Positions 16,407 through 24,177 of a stretch of 64,000 nucleotides of DNA are shown piece by piece. This stretch comes from Runella aurantiaca (GTDB lineage Bacteria; Bacteroidota; Bacteroidia; Cytophagales; Spirosomataceae), in assembly GCF_003339505.1 (NCBI RefSeq), contig NZ_QPIW01000020.1, forward strand, positions 1 through 64,000. Reading direction: 5' to 3'. Position 1 is the first letter of the stretch. Each line of letters begins with the position of its first letter. A model generated the notes under the pieces. It saw only the letters and a program-made list of their open reading frames with translations. It was not told where the DNA came from and ran no database searches. The translations under genes and the position numbers were made by a program.

Positions 16407-16895
16407 TTATTCAAAAACGCTTACTTGGCTATCATCCGTACATTCGTTAAGCAATTCTTGGTTGGTTTTGCGTAAAACAGGATGCACAAAATCAGGGGCG
16501 ATTTCGACCAAAGGCACCAAGGTAAAACGACGTTGGTGCAATCTGGGATGAGGTAAATGTAGGTTTTCTGTATCCAAAATCAGGTCAGAATAATACAGCA
16601 TGTCAATGTCTATCACTCTTGCCCCCCACCGTAAACGCCGTTCGCGTCCCAGTTGTTTTTCAATTTCAAGCGTTTGATTCAGCAATTCTTCGGGCGTCAA
16701 AACCGTTTCAATTCTAATTACCTGATTCAAAAAAGCGGGCTGGTCAGTCACGCCCCAAGGAGCCGTTTCGTACAAATGCGACTGCAACATAACGGGCGCA
16801 ATTCGTTCCGAAATCAAGTCCGTTGCTTTCGCTAAGGTAGCTTCTCGTTCGCCCAAATTTGCACCTAACAATAAAAAAACTGATTGCTGATTCAT
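16407..16895 (-). CDS. folK: 2-amino-4-hydroxy-6-hydroxymethyldihydropteridine pyrophosphokinase
   Basis: FolK transfers pyrophosphate from ATP to 6-hydroxymethyl-dihydropterin in folate synthesis. The start at 16895 gives MNQQSVFLLLGANLGEREAT, the family N-terminus; the open frame to 16916 adds seven poorly fitting residues. The 162-residue length is normal. Key motifs: PAFLNQVIRIET, GRERRLRWGARVIDIDMLYY (Mg-binding Asp pair), and LHLPHPRLHQRRFTLVPLVEIAP. The downstream gene on the same strand is the amine oxidase, 79 bases away. Confidence 0.95.
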   Translation of the reverse strand: MNQQSVFLLLGANLGEREATLAKATDLISERIAPVMLQSHLYETAPWGVTDQPAFLNQVIRIETVLTPEELLNQTLEIEKQLGRERRLRWGARVIDIDMLYYSDLILDTENLHLPHPRLHQRRFTLVPLVEIAPDFVHPVLRKTNQELLNECTDDSQVSVFE

Positions 16896-16978
16896 GCCGT
16901 AAAGGTAGGAAAACAAAAATAATGAAAAGAAACGGCCGCCTTTTGTCTTTCAATAAAAATTGCTAACGCTTTACACAC

Positions 16979-17884
16979 ATGAACATTATTACTAAAATAA
17001 ACGTAACGGTCTTTGGTATTTTGTCGGCGCTGTCCTGCCTTGCGCAGCAAGAAATCGCACTTTATCCAGACGCCGTTCCCAACGCAAAAGACGTTGTGAA
17101 TGAAGAAGTAAAAACGGCTTCAAACATCGTTTCCAAAGTTTCTCAACCTACCCTCACGGTATTTTTACCTCCAAAAGACAAAGCTACGGGGGCATCCGTA
17201 ATCATCTGCCCAGGAGGCGGTTATGGTGTTTTGGTCATCAAAAGAGAAGGCTACGATGTGGCCGAGGCTTTTACCAAGCAGGGCATAGCGGCATTTGTGC
17301 TTAAATACCGACTACCCAGCGAAAAAACCATGATTGACCCTTCTATCGGGCCACTGCAAGATGCCCAGCAGGCCATCAAAACCATTCGTCAACGCGCCGG
17401 TGAATGGAACGTTGACCCCAAGAAAATCGGCATTATGGGCTTTTCCGCAGGTGGTCATTTGGCGGCTACGGCAGGCACGCATTTTGAAAAACCCGTCCTT
17501 GCCACGACCGACGGCATCAGCGTTCGACCAGATTTTATGATTTTGGTGTACCCCGTCATCAGTTTCATGGATGGCATCGGCCACAAAGGGTCGGGGGTAA
17601 ATCTTCTGGGCAAAAATGCTTCTTCTGCGCAAATCAAGCTTTTTTCAAACGAACTTCAAGTAACTTCTTCAACTCCACCGGCTTTCATCACCCACGCCAG
17701 CGACGATACCGTGGTGCCCGTTTCCAACAGTCTGCTTTTTTACGAAGCCCTCCAACGAAACGCGGTTTCGAGCGAACTGCACATCTATTCAAAAGGGGAA
17801 CATGGCTATTTGAAAGTTCCCGCTTTTGACGAGTGGTTTGGCCGTTGCCTGCATTGGATGGGAACGGCAGGTTTTGTTAAATAG
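16979..17884 (+). CDS. Secreted alpha/beta-hydrolase (esterase/lipase-like)
   Basis: The protein has 301 residues. The signal peptide MNIITKINVTVFGILSALSCLAQ precedes an alpha/beta-hydrolase with oxyanion motif ICPGGGYG, nucleophile elbow GFSAGGHLAAT (Ser at about 159), late Asp in HASDDTVVP and His in GEHGY. This set matches BD-FAE-type carbohydrate esterases often called xylan esterases or endo-1,4-beta-xylanase-like in Bacteroidota. It probably removes acyl groups from plant polysaccharides or related esters outside the cytoplasm. It is divergent from folK with an 83-base gap. Confidence 0.85.
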   Translation: MNIITKINVTVFGILSALSCLAQQEIALYPDAVPNAKDVVNEEVKTASNIVSKVSQPTLTVFLPPKDKATGASVIICPGGGYGVLVIKREGYDVAEAFTKQGIAAFVLKYRLPSEKTMIDPSIGPLQDAQQAIKTIRQRAGEWNVDPKKIGIMGFSAGGHLAATAGTHFEKPVLATTDGISVRPDFMILVYPVISFMDGIGHKGSGVNLLGKNASSAQIKLFSNELQVTSSTPPAFITHASDDTVVPVSNSLLFYEALQRNAVSSELHIYSKGEHGYLKVPAFDEWFGRCLHWMGTAGFVK

Positions 17885-17887
17885 GCT

Positions 17888-17990
17888 GCGCGAGGTAAGA
17901 AATACGAAGTAAGAGGTAAGAAATAAGACCCTTAGACTACTTTCCTCCCACTTCATACTTCCCAACTCTTACCTCCTATTGCAAATTTTC
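17888..17990. repeat. Imperfect inverted repeat after the esterase gene
   Basis: The stretch gaggtaagaaatacgaagta is matched in reverse by the downstream stretch tacttcccaactcttacctc, with internal gtaagaggtaag copies. It forms a long imperfect hairpin between the esterase and the sigma factor gene and probably serves as terminator or is a dispersed element. Confidence 0.45.
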
Positions 17991-18051
17991 CATTTCTCCT
18001 TTCCAACCTTTTCCTTCCGTTGGCTGCTCTTTGAGATTGAAAGCCAAATTC

Positions 18052-18570
18052 ATGACCGAAAAAGAACTGATTCAACGCTGTCTTTCCAACGACCGGGCCG
18101 CCCAACGTCTTTTGTACGACCGTTATAAATCGGCCATGTACACGTTGGCCTACCGCATCAGGGGCGATTTTGACGAAGCCAACAGTGCCTTGCAGGACAC
18201 GTTTTTGTCGGTGTTTCGCAACTTGGCCCAATATCGTGGTGAGGCTACGCTAGGCGCTTGGATTAAGTCGATTTTGGTTCGAAAGGCGTATCACAATGCC
18301 CAAATAAAACGACAGTATATTTTGATGGATGAAATCCCGACCGACACCACAACCATCAATTGGGGAAACGATTCTATTGAGGCTGCGCATTTGGAAAAAG
18401 CCATTTTGAACTTGCCCGAAGGCACACGAACCGTATTTGTATTGACCGAAATCGAAGGCTATACGCACCGCGAGGTAGCCGAAATGCTGGGCGTGTCGGA
18501 GGGAACCTCTAAGTCGCAACTATTTTACGCAAAAAAACGGCTGAGAGAAATGTTGAAAAGTACACTGTAG
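18052..18570 (+). CDS. ECF-type RNA polymerase sigma factor
   Basis: The protein has 172 residues from ATG at 18052 (MTEKELIQRCLSNDRAAQRL). Sigma-70 region 2 covers about 10-75 (LYDRYKSAMYTLAYRIRGDFDEANSALQDTFLSVF), with region 2.3/2.4 around YRGEATLGAWIKSILVRKAY; region 4 covers about 110-165 (LPEGTRTVFVLTEIEGYTHREVAEMLGVSEGTSKSQLFYAKKRLRE). It recruits RNA polymerase to a special promoter set. The following gene is a small membrane-anchored protein that may hold it inactive, followed by a DUF4097-like protein and two exported proteins that may be its targets. An alternative TTG start at 18031 is less likely. Confidence 0.92.
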   Translation: MTEKELIQRCLSNDRAAQRLLYDRYKSAMYTLAYRIRGDFDEANSALQDTFLSVFRNLAQYRGEATLGAWIKSILVRKAYHNAQIKRQYILMDEIPTDTTTINWGNDSIEAAHLEKAILNLPEGTRTVFVLTEIEGYTHREVAEMLGVSEGTSKSQLFYAKKRLREMLKSTL

Positions 18571-18591
18571 GGGCAGGGCTTGCCTCTGCCC
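18571..18591. terminator. GC-rich hairpin after the sigma factor gene
   Basis: GGGCAG (18571-18576) pairs with CTGCCC (18586-18591) immediately after the TAG stop, with a partly pairing loop (GGC / GCC). No T-tract follows. It may weaken read-through from the sigma gene into the anti-sigma gene. Confidence 0.4.
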
Positions 18592-18619
18592 AAAGAGTGG
18601 ATTGGGCATTGAGAGTGGA

Positions 18620-18639
18620 TTGGGATTCTCAAATCCCAA
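18620..18639. repeat. Hairpin repeat copy A (GGATT-CTCA-AATCC type)
   Basis: TTGGGATT-CTCA-AATCCCAA is a perfect 8-bp stem with a four-base loop. A second copy at 18688-18707 has the same loop and stem except for one base pair that changes on both sides. Confidence 0.65.
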
Positions 18640-18687
18640 CCGCCAGTTTCAAAGAAGCCTTTAAGGTTTTACAGTCAAGACAGTGCT

Positions 18688-18707
18688 TTCGGATTCTCAA
18701 ATCCGAA
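18688..18707. repeat. Hairpin repeat copy B with compensatory stem change
   Basis: TTCGGATT-CTCA-AATCCGAA differs from copy A by a C-G pair in place of G-C, so pairing is kept. It ends 23 bases before the putative anti-sigma start at 18731, where it could affect translation initiation or transcript stability. Confidence 0.65.
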
Positions 18708-18730
18708 CCAATAAACAAACAAGACGCAGG

Positions 18731-19291
18731 ATGAAAAATTCATTGAAAGATACACTTCCGCAGTATTCTCCGCCCGAATCGGTCTGGGAAAATATTGAGC
18801 AGACTCTCAATGAAGCGCCTTTGCAGGAAGCTATGGGCAAGCTACCAACCTACGAGCCGCCCGTTCAGGCTTGGGTTGAGATTGCCGCCCAACTGCCAAA
18901 CCCGCCAAGAACGTGGTGGCGATATGCGGCCGCCGCCGCAGTGGTGTTGGCGGTAGGAATTGGTGGGTATGTAGCCATGCAACCAAACGCCGAAAAGGCA
19001 GCCATTTCGTATTCACAGGAAAAAATAAATCCCAAAACAATGGTCGCACCAGACAAGACCATTGACCAACAATACGCTCAATTACAGGCACTTTGCGAAG
19101 ATAGGGTAACGGTTTGTGAAAAACCCGAATTTAAACATCTCAAACAGGAACTTGACAATCTCACAGCGGCAAGCAACCAACTCAAAGACGCGCTCGGCTC
19201 ATACAATACCGATGCGACTTTGTCGGCCCAACTGTCTGAAATAGACCAGGAACGCGCCGATATTCTTCGAAAACTTAATGAAAGAATATAA
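18731..19291 (+). CDS. Putative membrane-anchored anti-sigma factor
   Basis: From ATG at 18731 this is 186 residues. An N-terminal cytoplasmic part with two repeats of a PxYxPPxxxWxxIxxxL motif (LPQYSPPESVWENIEQTL, LPTYEPPVQAWVEIAAQL) is followed by one TM helix (about 62-80, WWRYAAAAAVVLAVGIGGYV) and a periplasmic tail that is largely helical (about 110-186, with LKQELDNLTAASNQLKDAL). This topology and position after an ECF sigma gene fit an anti-sigma or sigma-linked membrane protein as known in Bacteroidota, but no zinc motif is present, so the call is by context. In-frame codons upstream to 18683 cover repeat copy B and are unlikely to be translated. Confidence 0.65.
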   Translation: MKNSLKDTLPQYSPPESVWENIEQTLNEAPLQEAMGKLPTYEPPVQAWVEIAAQLPNPPRTWWRYAAAAAVVLAVGIGGYVAMQPNAEKAAISYSQEKINPKTMVAPDKTIDQQYAQLQALCEDRVTVCEKPEFKHLKQELDNLTAASNQLKDALGSYNTDATLSAQLSEIDQERADILRKLNERI

Positions 19292-19321
19292 CCACTACAG
19301 CCAGCCACAACAAAAGCAGCC

Positions 19322-20134
19322 ATGAAAAAACGAATCATTTTCAATCTATGGAGATTCCCCCCACCCTTTCAAAATGAATGGAAGCCATCGGGCCATTATC
19401 ATTGCACCCGACGGCTCCTGTTCATTTTTACATTGCTCATTTTGCATTTTACAATTTGCGGTTTAGATGCTTCTGCGCAAACCCTGCAGGTAGTAACCAA
19501 AACGGTCGAGAAAACATTTGCGGCCGACCGATACCCCAAAGTTAGGGTGTGGGGCGAGCGCAGCGACATTGAAATAACGCCCTGGAACCACAATGAAATC
19601 AAAGCCGTCGTTGAACTGACGGCCAAACATCCCGACCAGCACACGGCCGAAAAAGACCTCGAAACCCTGCATTATACCGCCGACAAATCGGGCAGAACCG
19701 TGAGCCTGCACAATTTTGTGGTATTGACCAAAAACGGAGCCAAGCCTCAATCCAACCTCAAAGCACGTTTTACGCTGTTTGTTCCGGCAAATTGTGCGGT
19801 AGAAATTCAAAACAGTTTCGGCAAAACAACCGTCAAAGGACTCCAAACGGTAATGCAGCTGCAAACAGAATTTTGCACGGTAGAACTAACCGACCTGCGC
19901 GGAAACATAACCTCTCGCACGCAATTCGGCGCTTTGAAAGCCGACAACCTCAGCGGTACGCTCAGCGTAGTGGCGGAGCGCACCGACCTGCTGCTCCAAC
20001 AAATCAAAGGCGAATGCCGCGTACGGGCGCAGTACGGAAGCCTTGACATTCAGACCGACAAGTCGCAGGTAAAACTGGACGTAGAAACCAAAAACACTGA
20101 ACTCCGCAACGGCACCACCGTGGCCAAGCATTAA
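19322..20134 (+). CDS. DUF4097-like exported protein
   Basis: The protein has 270 residues. After a long, unusual N-terminus, the hydrophobic run LLFIFTLLILHFTICGLDASAQ acts as signal peptide. The rest is repetitive beta-strand sequence (VRVWGERSDIEITPWNHNEI, GKTTVKGL, GNITSRTQFGALKADNLSGTLSV), matching the right-handed beta-helix of DUF4097/adhesin-like proteins that often accompany sigma/anti-sigma pairs in Bacteroidota. Function is unknown; location should be periplasm or surface. Residues 12-36 (RFPPPFQNEWKPSGHYHC) are encoded by a palindromic element and look inserted. Confidence 0.7.
   Translation: MKKRIIFNLWRFPPPFQNEWKPSGHYHCTRRLLFIFTLLILHFTICGLDASAQTLQVVTKTVEKTFAADRYPKVRVWGERSDIEITPWNHNEIKAVVELTAKHPDQHTAEKDLETLHYTADKSGRTVSLHNFVVLTKNGAKPQSNLKARFTLFVPANCAVEIQNSFGKTTVKGLQTVMQLQTEFCTVELTDLRGNITSRTQFGALKADNLSGTLSVVAERTDLLLQQIKGECRVRAQYGSLDIQTDKSQVKLDVETKNTELRNGTTVAKH
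19371..19428. repeat. Inverted repeat inside the signal-peptide region of the DUF4097 gene
   Basis: AAAATGAATGGAAGCCATCG (19371-19390) pairs imperfectly with CGACGGCTCCTGTTCATTTT (19409-19428) around a short loop. The motif aaaatgaatgg appears again near 40318 and agaatgaatgg near 40341, so it may belong to a dispersed family. Confidence 0.5.
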
Positions 20135-20154
20135 CCCATTACCAGCTAACAACC

Positions 20155-21603
20155 ATGAAAAAGTTAATTCATTTTCTGTTTTTTGTCATTCCGACGACAG
20201 GAGGAATCTCTATCGCCTTCGCCCAAAGCGACTCCGTCCGTATCACGCATACGCAGGAAACGGGAACGCTTGAAAAACAGCGGTTTATTGACCAGTATGA
20301 TTATGTTTTTATGACTAAAGAGCCGACGAAGTGGATGCTGAAGGGGTATGGGAATATTAACAATCTCATCGGTTTCAACATTTTTCAAAGAGGGTATATA
20401 AAAAGAATTGTTGATTTTAAATTGGGCGTAGAGCGAAAGTTAAGCCCTTCATTTTCAATAGAAATAGACGTAGCGCGTGTTTCTAAGGTTCCTCTTACAG
20501 AAGCTGGCCTTATTGATTATTCGAATTTTTACTCATCAAATGGTGACAAACGTTGGGCTACATCCGCCGAACTGAGGTGGTACTATGACATGGCAAAGCG
20601 TATTCGAAAGGGAAAAAGCAGTAACAATTTTTCGGGGAATTATCTATCGCTCAGGTATGAAAGATTATGGCAAAATGAAAATTCAGTGGCTACGGGGCTT
20701 TCTGGTACAAATGGAAAATGGAATACCGACTATTTCGGCAGTTATTACCATTCTCAACTCAGCTTGAATTATGGAATCCAGCGACGCTTTTTCAGATACG
20801 GTCTCATTGATTTTTCAATCGCATTAAACCGCAACACGAATCAGCAAATCCACCGGAAACTTACTTTCTTAGACGGCGACAATTCAATCAAGCAACCAAT
20901 GGACTGGAGCAATATTCAAGAAAGTATTACTTCAACTCCTCAACACAATTGGCTCATCACAACCAATTTCAAAGTAGGTGTAGCTTTGGCCGACTTCAAA
21001 AAAACGGCTAGAATCCCTGCTTGTGATGTATTTCAATGCTTTGAAAACGAGAACAACCTATGGAAAATCAGTTGGCCTCGGATTAGCCTCAGCACCTCTT
21101 TGCAGGCGCTTAATGGAAGTATTGGTTACGAACAAAAAATTGCCAAATCTGCATTTTCAATCAATACCTATCTGAACTTATATACCTTAAATGCAGTTCA
21201 AGAAAACGCTCAACAATATGACTCATTCACAGAGACTTATTTCACCAGTAACAGTCAAAGTCTAAGTCTGGGCGCGCAGTTATACATTCAGCCACGCTGG
21301 TATTTTTTGATGAATCGTCAGGTTCGTTTGGGTAAATCAGGCAATAATTTATCAGGTGTTTATGCGGGTTTGAACAATGTTTTTTTTGGGTCATACGGGT
21401 TTATAAAAAACGACCGATATAAACACAATTTCGACTTTACTCCAATGTTTATAAATACGGGATTATTAATTGGCTATCAAAGGAAATTATTTAAAAATGG
21501 ATTCATTGACCTAAATATTTCAAAAATGCTGTTGGACCGCCATCCCTATTCATTAGGTCCAAGCAACTTCATTTTTGACTTCAAACTCGGCTTTGCCCTC
21601 TAA
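20155..21603 (+). CDS. Exported beta-rich protein, tandem paralogue 1 (unknown function)
   Basis: The protein has 482 residues with signal peptide MKKLIHFLFFVIPTTGGISIAFAQ. The rest is rich in alternating aromatic and polar residues (LSLRYERLWQNENS, AELRWYYDMAKRIRKGKSSN, GIQRRFFRYGLIDFSIALNR) and ends FIFDFKLGFAL with a terminal hydrophobic strand, as in outer-membrane barrels. Its pattern matches the next gene along the whole length (AEVRWYYD..RIRKGKSSN.FSGNY; QPRWYFL; GNNLSGVY), so they are duplicates. No known family was recognised. It starts 20 bases after the DUF4097 gene and is probably co-transcribed. Part of its signal peptide is encoded by a dispersed-repeat-like segment. Confidence 0.65.
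   Translation: MKKLIHFLFFVIPTTGGISIAFAQSDSVRITHTQETGTLEKQRFIDQYDYVFMTKEPTKWMLKGYGNINNLIGFNIFQRGYIKRIVDFKLGVERKLSPSFSIEIDVARVSKVPLTEAGLIDYSNFYSSNGDKRWATSAELRWYYDMAKRIRKGKSSNNFSGNYLSLRYERLWQNENSVATGLSGTNGKWNTDYFGSYYHSQLSLNYGIQRRFFRYGLIDFSIALNRNTNQQIHRKLTFLDGDNSIKQPMDWSNIQESITSTPQHNWLITTNFKVGVALADFKKTARIPACDVFQCFENENNLWKISWPRISLSTSLQALNGSIGYEQKIAKSAFSINTYLNLYTLNAVQENAQQYDSFTETYFTSNSQSLSLGAQLYIQPRWYFLMNRQVRLGKSGNNLSGVYAGLNNVFFGSYGFIKNDRYKHNFDFTPMFINTGLLIGYQRKLFKNGFIDLNISKMLLDRHPYSLGPSNFIFDFKLGFAL
20185..20210. repeat. Dispersed-repeat-like segment encoding a signal peptide (copy 1)
   Basis: GTCATTCCGACGACAGGAGG followed by AATCTC matches a sequence type often repeated in Bacteroidota genomes and is 23/26 identical to 21655-21680. 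Here it encodes the signal peptide core VIPTTGGIS. Confidence 0.45.
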
Positions 21604-21615
21604 ACCTCCATAGCC

Positions 21616-23073
21616 ATGAAAAAATTACTCCTCTTCCTTTGTTCGACTTTCTTTGTCATTCTGACGATAGGAGGAATCTCTACCGCCTTCGCTCAAAGCG
21701 ACTCCGTCCGCATTACGCATTCGCAGGAGACAAATACCCTCAAAAATCAGCGGTATGTTGCTTCGTATGACTATGCTTTGCTGAAAAATGAGCCTACCAA
21801 ATGGATGATAAAAGCCTACGGAATTCATTTAATTGATTATCGGCTTGGTGTGGAACGTAAACTAACAACCTCTTTTTCAATAGCCTTAGATGTTGCTCAC
21901 AACAAGTCTGCAGATTTTGACCGCTATCTTAAACGCTGGGTTAGTGGAGCTGAAGTACGCTGGTATTATGATATAAAAAATCGTATCCGGAAAGGAAAAA
22001 GCAGTAATCAATTTTCGGGCAATTATTTCGCTCTACGTTACGAAACGGCCTGGAAAAACCCCGAGTCAGAAGCCGCGTGGAGAAAAGACATTAATAACCG
22101 AGAATTATACCCCGACAATAGTAATCTTTGGAAAACCGACTATTATTCAGACTACTACAATTCGCAGGTAAGTCTAACGTATGGGATGCAGCGCCGTTTT
22201 TTCCGTTTTGGATTCCTTGATTTTTTTGTCTCTTTAAATAATAGGATCGGAAGGCAAATCCACCGCAATGTTGTTTTTTTAGACGGCAATAACACTGGAG
22301 CTCCTCGAAATAGACCAGACCCCAATGACCTTTTTCAAACCGTTGAAGTCTCACCTATCAACTATTGGAACCTGACCACCGGATTTAAGTTCGGAGTTAC
22401 TTTTGCTGATTTGAAAAAAGCCCGTCCAAGCCGCAAAGGTGAACTATTCAGTGTAGGCGAAAACGAACAAAAATTATGGAAAATCAATTGGCCTGTTTTA
22501 GAAATCACGTCTTCTTCTCAATCGTTGAACAGCAGTATCGGCTATGAGCACAAAATCGGCCAATCGGCCTTTTCCATTAATACCTATCTTGATTTGTTCT
22601 TTTCTAAATTTTTCGGTAAAAATGCACGCCTATACGACACGGCTACCCAAACAGAATTTATAACCAATGTCCGAGAAACCAGCATTGGCGGCATTTTATC
22701 AATTCAACCGCGCTGGTACTTTCTAAAGAATCTTCCAGCCCCTTTGAGGCCGGAAGGCAACAATTTATCAGGTGTTTATGTTGGGAACAACACCACTTTT
22801 TGGGGTTTATATGGGCTCTCCACAACCAACCGTTATTCAAATAAATACAGTGATAAACCTCAATTTATAAATACAGGACTACTGTTGGGCTATCAACAAA
22901 AACTGTTTAAAAATGGGTTTGTAGACTTAAATATATCGAAAGGATTTTTCAATAACCACCCCTACTATTACACTTACTATTTATGGATGCCCAATATGTT
23001 GCATTTATGGACGCCCCATTCATTCCTAAGGAACAATTTTATTTTTGACTTCAAACTCGGCTTCGCCTTCTAA
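21616..23073 (+). CDS. Exported beta-rich protein, tandem paralogue 2 (unknown function)
   Basis: The protein has 485 residues and starts 12 bases after paralogue 1. Signal peptide: MKKLLLFLCSTFFVILTIGGISTAFAQ. The body repeats the same landmarks as paralogue 1: HSQETNTLKNQRYVASYDYA, VRWYYDIKNRIRKGKSSNQF, YGMQRRFFRFGFLDFFVSLN, QPRWYFLKNL, GNNLSGVYVG, LLLGYQQKLFKNGFVDLNIS and the C-terminal FIFDFKLGFAF. The N-terminal ~35 codons are close to paralogue 1 at the DNA level, the rest less so. Likely outer-membrane or surface barrel; substrate or partner unknown. Confidence 0.65.
   Translation: MKKLLLFLCSTFFVILTIGGISTAFAQSDSVRITHSQETNTLKNQRYVASYDYALLKNEPTKWMIKAYGIHLIDYRLGVERKLTTSFSIALDVAHNKSADFDRYLKRWVSGAEVRWYYDIKNRIRKGKSSNQFSGNYFALRYETAWKNPESEAAWRKDINNRELYPDNSNLWKTDYYSDYYNSQVSLTYGMQRRFFRFGFLDFFVSLNNRIGRQIHRNVVFLDGNNTGAPRNRPDPNDLFQTVEVSPINYWNLTTGFKFGVTFADLKKARPSRKGELFSVGENEQKLWKINWPVLEITSSSQSLNSSIGYEHKIGQSAFSINTYLDLFFSKFFGKNARLYDTATQTEFITNVRETSIGGILSIQPRWYFLKNLPAPLRPEGNNLSGVYVGNNTTFWGLYGLSTTNRYSNKYSDKPQFINTGLLLGYQQKLFKNGFVDLNISKGFFNNHPYYYTYYLWMPNMLHLWTPHSFLRNNFIFDFKLGFAF
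21655..21680. repeat. Dispersed-repeat-like segment encoding a signal peptide (copy 2)
   Basis: GTCATTCTGACGATAGGAGG followed by AATCTC encodes VILTIGGIS in the signal peptide of paralogue 2, at the same place as copy 1. Confidence 0.45.
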
Positions 23074-23181
23074 ATCATAAACAAACCACGCCTTCCCGAA
23101 TGGTTTTCATGGAAATTTAACTTTATTGTTCAACCCTGAACCACCAACAAAAGCATCCCTGCGTTTTTTGGCGTTTTTATG

Positions 23182-23189
23182 TACTTTTG
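23182..23189 (+). promoter_or_regulatory. Possible -7 box of thrB promoter
   Basis: TACTTTTG matches the Bacteroidota -7 consensus TAnnTTTG, 40 bases upstream of the thrB start. A TTTG lies at 23167-23170 but only 11 bases away, too close for a normal -33 element, so support is partial. Confidence 0.3.
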
Positions 23190-23229
23190 TCAAATCAATT
23201 ACCGCCTTAACACCTGATTTGACGTAAGA

Positions 23230-24165
23230 ATGAATTATATAAAAGCATTTGCCCCAGCCACCGTTGCCAACGTAGCCTGCGGATTTGATATTTTTGGATT
23301 TGCACTAGACGAGCCCGGCGACATCGTAGAACTCCGCAAACGCGACGAGCCTGGCGTAATTATCAAAGACATCATCGGCGACGACGGCCGCCTGCCGCGC
23401 GAACCCGAGCGCAACGCCGTGTCGGTGGTGATGCTTAAATTTCTGGAACACATCGGCTCTACCCAAGGGGTGGAAGTAACACTTCACAAAAACATGCCTT
23501 TGGGCAGCGGGATGGGCTCCAGCTCAGCCAGCTCGGTGGTGGGTATTTTTGCCATCAATGAGCTGTTGGGCCGTCCACTTACGCAACGAGAATTGCTGCC
23601 ATTTGCGATGGAAGGCGAGCGCATCGCCTGCGGTGCGGCCCACGCCGACAACGTAGGGCCATCCTTGTTGGGTGGGTTTGTCGTTATTCGCAGCTACTCT
23701 CCACTCGATGTCTTCAAAGTAAAAGTTCCAGACGAACTGTATTGCACCTTGGTCCATCCCGACGTAGAGGTCAATACCAAAGATGCCCGTTATATATTGC
23801 GTAACGAGGTTTCGCTCAAAAATACCATTTCTCAAATGGGCAACGTTGCGGGGCTGATTGCGGGGCTGATGCAGGAAGATTACGACTTGGTCAGCCGTTC
23901 GATGGTGGATGTCATCATCGAGCCAGTACGCTCTATTCTTATTCCTGAGTTTGACCACGTAAAACAGGCCGCCCTCGACAGCGGCGCGTTGGGGTGCAGT
24001 ATTTCTGGTGCCGGCCCGTCCATGTTTGCTCTCAGCCGTGGCCGCGACACCGCCGAGCGCGTAGCCAAAACCATGAGCGAAGCCTTCGGCAGCGTAGGCA
24101 TTACCACCAAAAGTTACGTATCTCAAATCAACCAACAAGGCCCCAAAGTGCTGGAAACAGCGTAA
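23230..24165 (+). CDS. thrB: Homoserine kinase
   Basis: ThrB phosphorylates homoserine with ATP for threonine synthesis. The 311-residue length is normal for the GHMP-kinase type. N-terminus MNYIKAFAPATVANVACGFD carries the substrate-binding APATVANV; the phosphate loop is PLGSGMGSSSASSV (about 92-105); a C-terminal GHMP motif reads GCSISGAGPSMFAL. Neither thrA nor thrC is in the window; the next gene, 12 bases on, is an M28 peptidase with no evident link. Confidence 0.96.
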   Translation: MNYIKAFAPATVANVACGFDIFGFALDEPGDIVELRKRDEPGVIIKDIIGDDGRLPREPERNAVSVVMLKFLEHIGSTQGVEVTLHKNMPLGSGMGSSSASSVVGIFAINELLGRPLTQRELLPFAMEGERIACGAAHADNVGPSLLGGFVVIRSYSPLDVFKVKVPDELYCTLVHPDVEVNTKDARYILRNEVSLKNTISQMGNVAGLIAGLMQEDYDLVSRSMVDVIIEPVRSILIPEFDHVKQAALDSGALGCSISGAGPSMFALSRGRDTAERVAKTMSEAFGSVGITTKSYVSQINQQGPKVLETA

Positions 24166-24177
24166 ACTCTATTTGTC

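Noticed and set aside
15855-16475. Plus-strand open frame of 206 codons opposite the amine oxidase
   Set aside because: It spans the start of the amine oxidase and the folK end with no family resemblance.
18618-18645. Possible tRNA T-arm (ggattctcaaatcc)
   Set aside because: No cloverleaf or acceptor stem around it; it is one of two hairpin repeats.
23524-24138. Minus-strand open frame of 204 codons opposite thrB
   Set aside because: Shadow of thrB, whose GHMP motifs are complete.
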